A DNA stretch of 64,000 nucleotides from an uncultured Roseibium sp. (GCF_947494555.1 NZ_CANLVF010000006.1:351374-415373), one strand, 5' to 3'. Shown: positions 43,329-52,885, counted from the stretch's first letter. The notes: generated by a model not told the origin, from the sequence alone. Program-made: numbers and translations.

Positions 43329-44699
43329 ATGATTGGACTGAAATCACTTTTGACCGCTCTTGCGATGGCTGCGGCCGTCTTGTTTTCGGCAATCCCGTCG
43401 GTGTCGCAGGACACCGCTCAAAACGCTCCCGTCACGAGCGACGGGCAGAAGGTCGAGGTATCGGGCGAGTTGTCGCTTGTCTCCAAGTCCGATGGCGCCA
43501 AGGAAGAAGACTCCTATCTGGACAAGCTCATCGATATCACACCTGAGTTATTATCAAGCTTAGCGATTGCGCTTGTCGGCTATTGGATTTCCCAATCAAT
43601 CAACAAGTCACAGCAACAAGCCTCCAAAGCGACTGCCGAGGCACAGATTGAAGCTGCAAATATCCGGGCCGACAATCAGGTTCAGCTCCAAAGGGGCGAG
43701 TTGACCGGAAAACTCATGGAGCATCTCACGAGCTCCGACCGGACGACACGCGAGCTTGCGGTCGTTGCCCTCAGGGAATCGGTCTCGCCGGAGATTTACG
43801 AGCCCATCGTCGCTATCCTCGCGCAATCGGACCGGGACGGAAATGTTCGCGCTGCTGCCATTCGGGAATTGGGAACATCGCAAAACCAGGCAATCGCCCG
43901 CCAACTGAACGCGATCGGCCGAGACGAGACACGATCGGAATCGGAACGCAGGCTGGCGATGTCGTCGGCTTCCGCGGTGTCGCTGTCCTCCGACGTCCCG
44001 ACAAATACGGCGATCATCACAGCAACGTCCTGGGGTGAACACGCCTATGAAGTGGCCGAACTGAATGGCGGCGTCTTTACCTATTTTCTGCTCAAGAGCT
44101 TCAACGAATGGCGGAGCAAGAAAAAAGGCACGCTCTATCTGAACGACCTGTTCAGGTCCCTTGAACGGCAAATGAAAATCTACAGGGCGGACAGCCGCCC
44201 CACGCTCTTTGTCGAGGGTAACAGCAAGATACCCATCGCCGGCGATGAAGCCCACTACACTGGCCTGGAAGCCCTTGTAATCGGGATCGACAAATATGCG
44301 GGTTACCCGCTCGGGAACCTTTCCTACTGCAGGTCCGACGCTGAAAAAGTGACCAAAACACTTGAGAGCCTGACTGTTCCCGACAAGAACATTCAGTCCG
44401 TTTACGACGAAGAAGCCACCGCGCGGACTTTAAGCAACCATCTTTCAAAGCTCGCGCATTCCGGAAAAGAAGGAGGATTGTTCATCGTCTATTTTGCCGG
44501 GCACTCCTTCCTGTCCTTTGAGGGTGAATTGGGGCTTGTGACCCATGACTGGAAACCCGATACACGCGAAGGCTTCATACCCGTTTCCACGATCAAGTCG
44601 GCATTCGACCAGTCCCGCTCATCGACACGGTTGCTGATCCTGGACACGGACAACGCCGCAACGGTTGAGCGTCAGTTTCAGAAGACTCGGCCAACCTGA
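43329..44699 (+). CDS. Membrane-anchored protein with helical repeats and reordered caspase-like segments, catalytic Cys absent
   Basis: A 456-aa protein. Residues 1-27 look like a signal peptide or first membrane segment and 72-90 are a second hydrophobic helix (PELLSSLAIALVGYW). Residues 95-122 are a polar helix and 125-215 contain HEAT-like helical pairs (RELAVVALRESVSPEIYEPIVAIL, VRAAAIRELG). Residues 225-302 resemble the C-terminal half of a caspase domain (GGVFTYFLLKSF). Residues 312-445 resemble the N-terminal half (ALVIGIDKYAG, VYFAGHS with His392, LLILDT). Where metacaspases have LDxCHSG, this has LDTDNAA, so the Cys is Asp441. The order is thus reversed and the protein is probably non-proteolytic. 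Neighbours give no clear function. Confidence 0.72.
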   Translation: MIGLKSLLTALAMAAAVLFSAIPSVSQDTAQNAPVTSDGQKVEVSGELSLVSKSDGAKEEDSYLDKLIDITPELLSSLAIALVGYWISQSINKSQQQASKATAEAQIEAANIRADNQVQLQRGELTGKLMEHLTSSDRTTRELAVVALRESVSPEIYEPIVAILAQSDRDGNVRAAAIRELGTSQNQAIARQLNAIGRDETRSESERRLAMSSASAVSLSSDVPTNTAIITATSWGEHAYEVAELNGGVFTYFLLKSFNEWRSKKKGTLYLNDLFRSLERQMKIYRADSRPTLFVEGNSKIPIAGDEAHYTGLEALVIGIDKYAGYPLGNLSYCRSDAEKVTKTLESLTVPDKNIQSVYDEEATARTLSNHLSKLAHSGKEGGLFIVYFAGHSFLSFEGELGLVTHDWKPDTREGFIPVSTIKSAFDQSRSSTRLLILDTDNAATVERQFQKTRPT

Positions 44700-44802
44700 T
44701 TCAAGACTCTGCAAGTCTTTGCAAGCGACGCAAAAATTGTTTTCCCTTTGTCCGCCGAGCGTTTGAGAGTACCAAAATGCTCCTGACCATCGGAGACACA
44801 CG

Positions 44803-45171
44803 ATGAAATTCGTGAACCCTCTGCCTTTTGTTTCGGATATTGAACGATCCAAACGTTTTTACACCGAGACCCTCGCGCTCCGGATCCTGGAAGACCACGG
44901 CAATTTCGTGCTGTTCGAAAATGGCTTTGCCCTGCATGACGGTCAATCACTTCATGAGACTGTATTCGGTACTGAAGACACGAGTGACGCGCCTTACGGA
45001 CGTAAGAACCTGGTCCTTTATTTCGAAGTCGAGGATGTGACGGCCACCTGCCAGCATGTTGCATCCCGAACCGAACTGATCCATGAGGTTCGAAAGGAGC
45101 CCTGGGGACAGCGTGTCTTCCGGCTTTTCGATCCGGACGGTCACATCATCGAGATCGGCGAACCGCAATGA
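44803..45171 (+). CDS. VOC-family (glyoxalase/bleomycin resistance/dioxygenase) protein
   Basis: A single VOC domain of 122 aa: KFVNPLPFVSDIERSKRFYTETL at the N-terminus and RVFRLFDPDGHIIEIGE at the C-terminus, where the Glu and His positions commonly bind metal. Family members include glyoxalases, dioxygenases and binding proteins, so the activity cannot be stated. It overlaps the YdcF-like gene by ATGA, so the two are coupled. Confidence 0.88.
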   Translation: MKFVNPLPFVSDIERSKRFYTETLALRILEDHGNFVLFENGFALHDGQSLHETVFGTEDTSDAPYGRKNLVLYFEVEDVTATCQHVASRTELIHEVRKEPWGQRVFRLFDPDGHIIEIGEPQ

Positions 45172-45806
45172 ACAGCATCATCCGTGAGGCCGCCCGGCTT
45201 CTTTGGCAGTTTCATTGTGTCTATGACCCGCTGGAGCCCGCAGATCTCGTTGTCGGTCTTGGATCCTACGACCTGCGCGTCGCCGACAGATGCGCGGATC
45301 TGTTTCACGAAGGTCTGGCCGACCGCATCGTTTTCACGGGTGCCGCAGGGAACTGGACGCAAGATCTTTATTCCACCAGCGAAGCGGAAGCGTTTTCGGC
45401 GCGCGCGCAGGAGCTTGACGTACCGCATACTGCAATCGTGACGGAAACAACGGCAACAAACATTGGAGAGAACATCCGCTTTGCCGCTCAGATCGTGCCG
45501 GAAGCGTCGCAAGTCATATTCGTCACGAAACCGCAAACACAACGACGATGCCAGGCGACCGTCCTCAAACAATGGCCGGACGTAAAAGGTTTGGTCACCG
45601 CACCTTTGACGTCTTACGAAGACCAACCGACGCTGGCTCATGACGAACGTGCCTTGATATGTGAAATGGTCGGCGACCTGGAGAGGATCAGAACCTATCC
45701 TGTGCTCGGGTTCCAGTCCGAGGTCGTGATCCCGGATGGCGTTGCGCAGGCATTCGAAACGCTCGTCGATGCCGGGTATACAGATCACCTTCCGCGCGGC
45801 GCGTGA
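45168..45806 (+). CDS. YdcF-family (DUF218) protein
   Basis: A soluble protein of 212 aa with DUF218 features: DLVVGLGSYDLRVADRCADLF, IVFTGAAGNWT, VTETTATNIGENIRFAAQI and VTKPQTQRRC. DUF218 proteins such as YdcF and SanA relatives lack an established general activity. No signal peptide is seen, so this is the cytoplasmic YdcF branch. It converges with the AMP-ligase gene, leaving 6 bp. Confidence 0.85.
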   Translation: MNSIIREAARLLWQFHCVYDPLEPADLVVGLGSYDLRVADRCADLFHEGLADRIVFTGAAGNWTQDLYSTSEAEAFSARAQELDVPHTAIVTETTATNIGENIRFAAQIVPEASQVIFVTKPQTQRRCQATVLKQWPDVKGLVTAPLTSYEDQPTLAHDERALICEMVGDLERIRTYPVLGFQSEVVIPDGVAQAFETLVDAGYTDHLPRGA

Positions 45807-45812
45807 TGCCGC

Positions 45813-47243
45813 TCAGCCAACGCTTCGATATCGTGACAGCAATTGTTTCGTATCCGGCTTGGATCGATGCCGGCGGTCCATAGGGATTTGCGCAACAACC
45901 TCCAAATCGAACGAACCGAGGTCCTTCGCACGTTCGCGCCAGAGGCTTTGTTTCTGCGCGTCGCCAGACAGAAACAGGACGGGCGTTCCCGATCGCTCGA
46001 CTGCAAATGCGGCACCGGTCACGCCCGGCCACAAGCGCGCAGCGGTCTCGAGCGAAAACGCAAAGAGGCCATTTGAGGCCGCCTCTTTGCGTCCGAGCAA
46101 CCAGAGGCGGCCGTCGTCATCGAGTTGTCCCGCATCTCCGGTTCGGTGCCAGACCGTTGCACCGTCCACCAGTTTTGTCTCCTTGTCCCGGCTCGGATCA
46201 AGATAGCCGCGATTGACATGTGGGCCGGAGACAAGGATTTCGTCGTCGATGAATTTCAGCGCCGCTTCCTTCACCGGTTTGCCAACCGGCAGGCCCTTGC
46301 CGCCTGCGGACGCCTCCCAGTCCTGCTCCGAAAGGTCTTCAAGACGAGAAAAAGAAACAGGCTCGGCTTCCGTTGATCCGTAAACGACGGTCAGGCCCTT
46401 GCCCGGTTGGCCGGACAGAAAACGGCGGGCAACATCGGGGTAGAGCGGTCCGCCGCCAGTCATGACCCTGTGCACTGACCCGGGCAGCGGCGCTCCAATG
46501 AGGCGATCAACAGCAACCGGCGGAACAAGCAAACGGGTCGCACCGGTCTGCTCGGCAAGACGCACGACCTCGGCCGCCGGCATTTTGTCGTGACGTTTCA
46601 GGTTCCAGGTCGGCATGACCGCTGTGCTGCCATGGCCGATGCAGGTGAGAACAAACGCAGGGAAGGCGACGATGTCGGTTTCTTCGCCACGATCCGATGC
46701 AATCAAGGGCGCGAGCGCTGAATGCTGTGCCCGCATGAGGCCGTGGGTGCGTACAATCGTTTTTGGCGCACCGGTGCTGCCACTGGTGAAGGATATCAGC
46801 GCCGGTTCGGAAGGGTCGCGCGGTTCGCACCCATCGCCTGAGTTGGAGCCATCGGCATCAGGCGATAACCGGATCGGAACACGCCGTGTTTCGGGAAGCA
46901 TCCGCGCCAGCAAGCCTATCTTCCAGGACGCCAGGAGGGCGACGGGTTCGGTCACCGCAGCGGCATGGCGAAATCCGGCGAGGCCCATCGCAGGCTCGGG
47001 AAAAACCGCAACCGCACCCAGCCGCCAAAGCGCGGCGAGGCCGGCATATAACCCGAGGCCCGGAAACTCCCCGACGAGGACCCGGTCGCCACGGCCGATC
47101 CCTTTGGAGGCGAAAGAGGCGGCCAGGCGTGCGGATCGCTTGTCCAGATCACCGTAGCTGATCACCACGCCGGATCTGTCGATGATCGCGCGCCTTTCCG
47201 GATGATCTTGCGCAGCAAGCAGGAAGTCCTGAATGAGGTTCAC
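45813..47243 (-). CDS. AMP-forming acid ligase (ANL superfamily), last gene of the HMGR/UbiA cluster
   Basis: A protein of 476 aa. The adenylation loop SFTSGSTGAPKTIVRTHG is near residues 151-168, YGSTEAEPVSF near 286, and HRTGDAGQLDDDGRLWLLGRKE near 366-387. The C-terminal RRHRSKPDTKQL puts a Lys where ANL enzymes carry the catalytic one. It activates a carboxylic acid as acyl-AMP and probably loads it on CoA or an amine. The acid is unknown; the cluster suggests an acyl or isoprenoid acid. Its start overlaps the GNAT-like gene by ATGA. Confidence 0.87.
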   Translation of the reverse strand: MNLIQDFLLAAQDHPERRAIIDRSGVVISYGDLDKRSARLAASFASKGIGRGDRVLVGEFPGLGLYAGLAALWRLGAVAVFPEPAMGLAGFRHAAAVTEPVALLASWKIGLLARMLPETRRVPIRLSPDADGSNSGDGCEPRDPSEPALISFTSGSTGAPKTIVRTHGLMRAQHSALAPLIASDRGEETDIVAFPAFVLTCIGHGSTAVMPTWNLKRHDKMPAAEVVRLAEQTGATRLLVPPVAVDRLIGAPLPGSVHRVMTGGGPLYPDVARRFLSGQPGKGLTVVYGSTEAEPVSFSRLEDLSEQDWEASAGGKGLPVGKPVKEAALKFIDDEILVSGPHVNRGYLDPSRDKETKLVDGATVWHRTGDAGQLDDDGRLWLLGRKEAASNGLFAFSLETAARLWPGVTGAAFAVERSGTPVLFLSGDAQKQSLWRERAKDLGSFDLEVVAQIPMDRRHRSKPDTKQLLSRYRSVG

Positions 47244-48040
47244 AAGCGCCGACCCATCAGCGCGTAGCGCCGAAAAACGGTGCCACTGAATTTCCGGCTT
47301 TGGGCTTCGGAGGCAATACCGGAGCGCATCAGGGCGTGAACAACTTCCTTGAAGCCATGTTCCCCGGCGAGCGCGTGAACCCGGTCGGCCATGGCGCGGC
47401 CCGCGCCCGGGAGTGATCCGACATAGGTTTTCAGAACGATGGCTCCGATACGCATCGGGTCCGGGAAAGCCAGGGTCAGTCCCCTTGTTGCGCCGTTATC
47501 GTCGGTCGCTTTCAGAATGAAACGCGGGTCGGCCTGAGCGAGAAGCGGAGAATACTTTTCCAGAAAGAGAGGCTCGGGAACCGGAGTAAAAAACGGTGTC
47601 GCGTGGAAGCCGTCCATGACGAGTGCATATGCGCTGGAAAGCAGGGCCTGGGGGTCTTTTCCGTCCCAGCTTTCCACCGTTACAGCCGGAACCGCATCTT
47701 CATAACCGCGAGATCCGGGTTGCGCACTGGAAGATACATGCAGTTCCGCGACTGCAAAACCGGCGCTTTCGTAGGCGGCAAGGTCATGGGCCGCGCCGGC
47801 CGGTTCCATGAAAAATCCCGGGCTACCATCTGACCAGACCTGCAAGCGGTATGTGCCCCAAGTCGAGCCGTCCATCGGTCCGACCACAGCTTCGAACCCC
47901 TCTTGACGCAATTCGTCACATGCCTCGGCGAGGAAACGGGCGCCGCTTTGTGCGTCCGCAAATGAACCAGTCCCAATCGCCGCCGTCCTCATGCCATCCC
48001 AGGAGGGGACATCGCGGTATATCTTCGGCATTTTCGTCAT
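47240..48040 (-). CDS. GNAT-like acyltransferase-fold protein
   Basis: A soluble protein of 266 aa. The N-terminal half has GFEAVVGPMDGSTWGTYRLQVWSDG and FFMEP, a pattern I associate with GNAT-type hypothetical proteins. The C-terminal half has AIVLKTYVGSLPGAGRAMADRVHALAGEHGF, consistent with an acyl-CoA-binding GNAT core, and ends VFRRYALMGRRL. It may transfer an acyl group onto the amino group or alcohol of the cluster product. The assignment is by pattern only. Confidence 0.68.
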   Translation of the reverse strand: MTKMPKIYRDVPSWDGMRTAAIGTGSFADAQSGARFLAEACDELRQEGFEAVVGPMDGSTWGTYRLQVWSDGSPGFFMEPAGAAHDLAAYESAGFAVAELHVSSSAQPGSRGYEDAVPAVTVESWDGKDPQALLSSAYALVMDGFHATPFFTPVPEPLFLEKYSPLLAQADPRFILKATDDNGATRGLTLAFPDPMRIGAIVLKTYVGSLPGAGRAMADRVHALAGEHGFKEVVHALMRSGIASEAQSRKFSGTVFRRYALMGRRL

Positions 48041-49338
48041 AACGTCGCCTCATAAAAATAGATCGGCAAGAGCATCGCCAGAGCAGTGAGGGCCAGGCGC
48101 ACCCCCGGGTTCCGGTTACCCCAACATCGGGGTCGCAAGACCTCCGTCAGCGCCGTCGCCGTCGTTACGATCGAGATAACCACAATCAACGGCAATGCAG
48201 GCGTCCAACCCATGAATTCGACAATAGCGGGAAGGAGCAACCAGCAGGCCAGGATCGCAATACCGGTACCCGCAAGTCCGGCCAGAAACCTGAAACGCCC
48301 GTTTCGAAATGCAAATCCGGCGTATCCCGCTCCGATTGCAGCAAATGTCGCGGAATAAAAGGCGACGGCATTGGTCCCGAAAATGTTGCCGATCATCAGC
48401 CAGACAACTCCGGCAAGCACCAGCGCTGCAACGAAGTCCAGTATGGGTTCGATATCCTCGTCTTCCGTTCTTGCTGCAAGCGCGGCAAAAAACGCCAAGA
48501 CCGGCAGGACCGAATTGATCGGCGCTGCCACGATCGTCGACAGGAACAGGGCGACGAGTGCCGTGCGCGCCGCATGCGGTGTCATGCCAATGCGTGGTGC
48601 GAACAATTGAGCAATCACAAGGACCAGCAGCCAGACTATTGTTATCAGAGCAAGAACAGCAGGTTCCGAATTAGACCAGGTGCTCAGCAGCACGTAGACA
48701 CCGACAGGCACAAAGAGATTGTCGAGGCCACGCCAGCTGTCAGCCTCAACGAATGTTGCAAATGCCGCAACGAGTGTTGCCAGCCAGATCACGTTCGGCC
48801 TCGGTATTTCGGTTCCCAATTGCAGGACAATCACGGCCGTTATCCACGTCACGACCAGAAAGGTGACGCTGCCTTCCACGCTTTTGGTTCTGTCGTTGCC
48901 GCCAAACCGGAGCCGGCCGTATCGCGTGCCGACCAGCGCCGCGGCCGCGTCCGAAAGCGTCAGCACGGCAATCGGCAAAGTGTAGAGCGCAGGATGTCCG
49001 GCCGAGAGCACAAACAGCAGTGAAATCGCGAAAAGAAAGAGAAAGTCGCCCCAGGAGCGGCGCTGAACCGAATGCAGAGACGCCCCGACGCCATCGGTCG
49101 CAATGCCCGGGAGCCGCAGCACCAGCAGTGCAATTGCTGCCAGCGCGGCGAAAACCAGGAAACCGTCGCGGGTCAGTACCAGAGGCAGAAGCATGGCATG
49201 AATGCCGACGCCGACGTGAACGGCCTTTCGCTGGCTCTCCGCACCGATAACGAAGCGTGTTGCGACCCTTCGAATCCCTGCGGCAAGAATGAAGAGCGCG
49301 ATGACCGATCCGATCGCAATGAGGACCTGGACCGTCAA
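48037..49338 (-). CDS. Phytol/dolichol kinase-like CTP-dependent membrane protein with extra hydrophobic C-terminal half
   Basis: A polytopic membrane protein of 433 aa. Residues about 30-170 carry the marks of the phytol kinase (VTE5)/dolichol kinase/CDP-DAG synthase group: QRKAVHVGVGIHA, then SDAAAALVGTRYGRLRFGG followed by KSVEGS, the CTP-binding stretch. The second half (about 210-433) is almost entirely hydrophobic and longer than usual. Phosphorylation of a prenyl or fatty alcohol at the membrane is the likely role. It lies between DUF3419 and GNAT-like genes with ATGA overlaps on both sides. Confidence 0.77.
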   Translation of the reverse strand: MTVQVLIAIGSVIALFILAAGIRRVATRFVIGAESQRKAVHVGVGIHAMLLPLVLTRDGFLVFAALAAIALLVLRLPGIATDGVGASLHSVQRRSWGDFLFLFAISLLFVLSAGHPALYTLPIAVLTLSDAAAALVGTRYGRLRFGGNDRTKSVEGSVTFLVVTWITAVIVLQLGTEIPRPNVIWLATLVAAFATFVEADSWRGLDNLFVPVGVYVLLSTWSNSEPAVLALITIVWLLVLVIAQLFAPRIGMTPHAARTALVALFLSTIVAAPINSVLPVLAFFAALAARTEDEDIEPILDFVAALVLAGVVWLMIGNIFGTNAVAFYSATFAAIGAGYAGFAFRNGRFRFLAGLAGTGIAILACWLLLPAIVEFMGWTPALPLIVVISIVTTATALTEVLRPRCWGNRNPGVRLALTALAMLLPIYFYEATL

Positions 49339-50426
49339 CCCGCGACCTCCTCAAGGACCAGGTCCGAATAGAAGAACGCCTTGTCCAGCTGCTTGAGCCC
49401 GGCTTCAACATCCGGCAGGCGCTGAACGCGGTGCCGAAGGTCTTGCGGTGCCGAGCGCGGAGCCATCATGTTCCAGTAGAGAAATCTCGCACCCGGAGCC
49501 GCCCGCTCGAGCAATTTTCCATAGATTTTCGCCGTTTCCTCAAGGGACATGTATTCAAAGATGTCCGAGAGATTGAACCCGTCGAAAACGCCTTCCCCAG
49601 CCTGATCTATCGGACCCTTGACCAGCGAAATGCGGTCAAGCCGTGCCTCGATCGTTGCATAGTTTTCCGCGCGCCAGGCTGTTGGCAGAACGTCACAGCC
49701 ACGGCCCGTGAGAATTTCGCGCATATAGGGGTTCTGACTGGGATCCTGGTCGACCGCCGCGAACCGCACCTTGCGCCGGACATGTGCTCCGGCGCTGCCG
49801 TCGACATGGTCGAAGAAGGCTGGGTCCCGCCCGAGCCAGCCCATCACTGTTCTGGAAAAGAACAAGCTCGTGCAGAGGTTCCAGCGGCGGTTGTTCCAAC
49901 GGTCCTCGAAAAACCGTTCGCGCGCCGGGCGGTCCCGTTCGGCAAAGACACTTTCAATCGTCGATCTTGAATGGATAAGCGGCAGAACGTACCGCCGGAA
50001 GTGCCGGAAGTAGGTTTCGAACTTACCGACATTGCCTGCACCGTATTTTTCAACCTCCGTCGCCAGAGACTGCCAAAGCGAACGAGTCTCCGGGTCGCAT
50101 TCCTGCAGAACCTGTTCCAGTAGCAAATCCCGGCGTGAGGATGGGCGTGCACCGAAGAGTTCCAGAAATTCTTCGTGCGACAAGGTCCGGAATGCTGCCA
50201 TTCGAAGCTGCAGACAAGCAATCTGTGCGGTGGACAGGTCCGCGGCGACGATTTCCTGTGGGTCGAGCATAAGGAGTGCCAACACGTTGTCACCGGCAGC
50301 GCATATGGACAAAAACCGCTGCCCCGGACGGGCGTGAAAGCCGGACAAAAGCACGTCCGCATCTTCCCAGGCCCTGGCGTAGCGGATGGCCTCGAAGCTG
50401 GCCCGCTGGTCGATGGAGACACTCAT
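49335..50426 (-). CDS. DUF3419/BtaA-like SAM-dependent 3-amino-3-carboxypropyl transferase-type protein
   Basis: A protein of 363 aa from the ATG at 50426, which overlaps the upstream stop by 4 nt. The N-terminal YARAWEDADVLL and the SAM-site-like FLSICAAGDNVLALLMLDP, then VAADLSTAQIACLQLR, match BtaA/DUF3419. The C-terminal FDGFNLSDIFEYMSLEE and YWNMMAPRS also fit. BtaA moves the aminocarboxypropyl group of SAM to diacylglycerol in betaine-lipid synthesis. No btaB N-methyltransferase is present, so the acceptor may be a different lipid made by this cluster. Confidence 0.83.
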   Translation of the reverse strand: MSVSIDQRASFEAIRYARAWEDADVLLSGFHARPGQRFLSICAAGDNVLALLMLDPQEIVAADLSTAQIACLQLRMAAFRTLSHEEFLELFGARPSSRRDLLLEQVLQECDPETRSLWQSLATEVEKYGAGNVGKFETYFRHFRRYVLPLIHSRSTIESVFAERDRPARERFFEDRWNNRRWNLCTSLFFSRTVMGWLGRDPAFFDHVDGSAGAHVRRKVRFAAVDQDPSQNPYMREILTGRGCDVLPTAWRAENYATIEARLDRISLVKGPIDQAGEGVFDGFNLSDIFEYMSLEETAKIYGKLLERAAPGARFLYWNMMAPRSAPQDLRHRVQRLPDVEAGLKQLDKAFFYSDLVLEEVAG

Positions 50427-52885
50427 GACAGCTTTCTCACCCATCCGGCGGAGCCGTCGACTTCAAGCCGGTCTCCCGTTGCGATCCAGTCGCAGGCTTC
50501 GGGAACCGCGACCACGCAGGGAATTCCAAGTTCCCGGGAGACAATGGCTGAATGCGACAAGACGCTGCCGCGTTCGCCGATCACAGCCGCCGCGTTTGCA
50601 AAGTGCGATATCCAACCCGGATCGGTATGCCGTGCGACAAGAATTTCGCCGGGCTGCACCTGCTCTTCGGCAGGGTCTCGGATAACACGCGCGATCCCTT
50701 CGACGCGGCCGCCACCACAGGCAGTTCCATGCCTCTGGATGTCATTGGGATCGAGGTGCGATTGGCCTTCACCCGGTCCATGCGTCGCCATTCTTTGTGC
50801 CCGGTCAAAAGCGGTGCCACGAACCAGGATCCTCTCCGCAGGCTCCGGCAAACCGGCGGCCTCTTCCTGCTCGGCGCGCCTCAAAGCGACGAGACCTTTC
50901 AGGCCAGCGTTCACGGCTGATCCTTCGACCGTCGCGAGCACCTCCTCCAGGGTCAGGAAGAACACATCGTCCGGCTCATTCAGGTGACCCAACGCCGTCA
51001 AAGATTTGCCGATCGCGCGAAAGACACGGCGTGCATACCCGAAAATTCGGGTTCTTTCGAACCTCAGGTTCTCACGATCGCGCACCCGCGCCTTGGCGTA
51101 GGACAATATCAGCCGTGCCAAAACGCGCTGTGGCCGCCCGCGAAACAGACTTTTGAGAACTTCGTCGGGCTCAACCCGTTCCGGATCGACCCCGGGACGC
51201 GATGCTGACGCGGAAACGGCCCGAAAGAGCGGCATTGGCGCTTCGTCGAGCGTCGGTTCTTCCAACTTGAGTTCTCCGATGCGCCGGTCGCCGAAACGAT
51301 TGAGATAGTCCTTCAGGAGATTGCCGATGCCTGGAAGCGCAAAGACGGCTTGCTCGTCACCGGAGGCGAGTATATCGGCGGCACCGGGTGTTTCCCTCAC
51401 GCGCTCACCGATTTGCCGGATCAGGCGTGCCGGTTCAGCCGAGACGATATCGCCCTGTCCGATCATGACATCGTTGTGGAGCGCTAGGCCGGGCTCACCC
51501 GCCCAGCGCTGCAGGAGCGAGCGAGACCCGCCGAAAGCCATCATGCACAGGAAGTCGTTGACGATCGGCGCATCCCAGTCATCCAGGAGCGCATGCTCGA
51601 CCCGCCTGTACTCACCCGCCAGCTCTGACAAAGGCCGATCCTCCAGATCGTGCCAGGTCTCGCGCGGCGGCACAGTCTCGACAACCCGCTTCATGAAGCC
51701 TTTCTTGATCGCATTCAGGCGGAACGCGGCAAAGGCGAGCCGGGCGACCATTTTTGCAGCCGCGAGCGGGCTCTTCGATGGTGCGATCCCGGCCATGACC
51801 TCATCCGGGAGCGGTTCGGCAACCCCCATCATGGTTTCCATGTGTTGCCGGTTGCTTGAAAAAAACGGCAGCAGGGAGAGCAGGCGGTACCAGCTGCCAA
51901 GATTGTAGTACATGCGCCCGTCGATCCGGGCGAGCATGTTTTCAAGGTCGGTGGCGTGAGCCTTGATTACTTCGGGACTGGTTCCGATCAAGGCGAGGAA
52001 CGATGTGTAGACACGGGCATAAGCGGCGACCGCAAAGCTGTAGGTGAGCGGTGACACCAGTCCCGGGTAACTCTCAACGATATTGGAGTTGTCGAACACC
52101 AGCAGCCGTTTTTCGGCGACACCAGCCGGCAAAAGACGGGTCGTGATCGGGCGGGCCTGCAGCAGGAAGGGCTCGGGCGTTTCAGCTGAAAAGGCCCATT
52201 CAATGTCTTGAGGTTGACCTCTTTTCTCGCTCACCGAAATGCACAGATCGGCAATCGCGCGCGCATCTTCTTCGCTCGATGCACTGTCGCCGCCGGGCCG
52301 CTCGAGCGTTTCCAGCCGGGGGTGCGAAAAACGCCAGGTTTCGCCGCTGACTTCACCCGAAACCAGTGCGTCGCCGAGACCTTCCGTCGCCGAGACGACG
52401 ATCTGGTCGCGCCTCCCCGTCACCGGATCTGCGGCAAATGCCACGCCTGCGGCGCGCGCGTCCACCATCGCCTGCACGATTACGGAGGGCATGTTTATGT
52501 CGGCAATTCCCTGTGCGGCGCGATAGGCCGCGACGCTGTCTCCCAGGCCCGACGCGAAAACCGCTTCGGCCTTCGATGGTACATCGGCGGCAGCGACATC
52601 AAGAAAGGTCAGAAACTGTCCGGCATGGGACTCGGTGTGCCCATCTTCAGAGCTTGCGGAAGACCGCACCGCGAACTGCGTCCCTCCGAGCGCATCACAG
52701 GCCGTGTGAATGGCCGACTTTTGAGCCTCGGCAATCTGACCGTTTTCAAATGACGCAGACGGGATCACGAAGAAGGGTGGAACCTTATAGCCTGCCCTTG
52801 CAAGGTCCGCCAAAACGCGCGCCTTGCCGCCGATGACCTGTGCCGAACTTTCCAGTGCATCTTGCGAGGTAAAGAGCGCCGTCAA
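50423..52885 (-). CDS. PEP-synthase/rifampin-phosphotransferase-like dikinase without the PEP-binding barrel
   Basis: An 820-aa protein. I place the start at a TTG (52883-52885) overlapping the ubiA stop as TTGA, with GGAGG (52892-52896) 6 nt upstream; an ATG further out lies deep inside ubiA. Residues about 10-300 are the ATP-grasp PPDK_N domain (GGKARVLADLARAGYKVPPF, FAVRSSASSEDG). A helical middle follows (FDNSNIVESYPGLVSPLTYS). The C-terminus is the swivelling phosphohistidine domain (GERGSVLSHSAIVSRELGIPC). The pyruvate/PEP barrel of PEP synthase is missing, the layout known for rifampin phosphotransferase. It probably phosphorylates a cluster intermediate. Confidence 0.86.
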   Translation of the reverse strand: MTALFTSQDALESSAQVIGGKARVLADLARAGYKVPPFFVIPSASFENGQIAEAQKSAIHTACDALGGTQFAVRSSASSEDGHTESHAGQFLTFLDVAAADVPSKAEAVFASGLGDSVAAYRAAQGIADINMPSVIVQAMVDARAAGVAFAADPVTGRRDQIVVSATEGLGDALVSGEVSGETWRFSHPRLETLERPGGDSASSEEDARAIADLCISVSEKRGQPQDIEWAFSAETPEPFLLQARPITTRLLPAGVAEKRLLVFDNSNIVESYPGLVSPLTYSFAVAAYARVYTSFLALIGTSPEVIKAHATDLENMLARIDGRMYYNLGSWYRLLSLLPFFSSNRQHMETMMGVAEPLPDEVMAGIAPSKSPLAAAKMVARLAFAAFRLNAIKKGFMKRVVETVPPRETWHDLEDRPLSELAGEYRRVEHALLDDWDAPIVNDFLCMMAFGGSRSLLQRWAGEPGLALHNDVMIGQGDIVSAEPARLIRQIGERVRETPGAADILASGDEQAVFALPGIGNLLKDYLNRFGDRRIGELKLEEPTLDEAPMPLFRAVSASASRPGVDPERVEPDEVLKSLFRGRPQRVLARLILSYAKARVRDRENLRFERTRIFGYARRVFRAIGKSLTALGHLNEPDDVFFLTLEEVLATVEGSAVNAGLKGLVALRRAEQEEAAGLPEPAERILVRGTAFDRAQRMATHGPGEGQSHLDPNDIQRHGTACGGGRVEGIARVIRDPAEEQVQPGEILVARHTDPGWISHFANAAAVIGERGSVLSHSAIVSRELGIPCVVAVPEACDWIATGDRLEVDGSAGWVRKLS

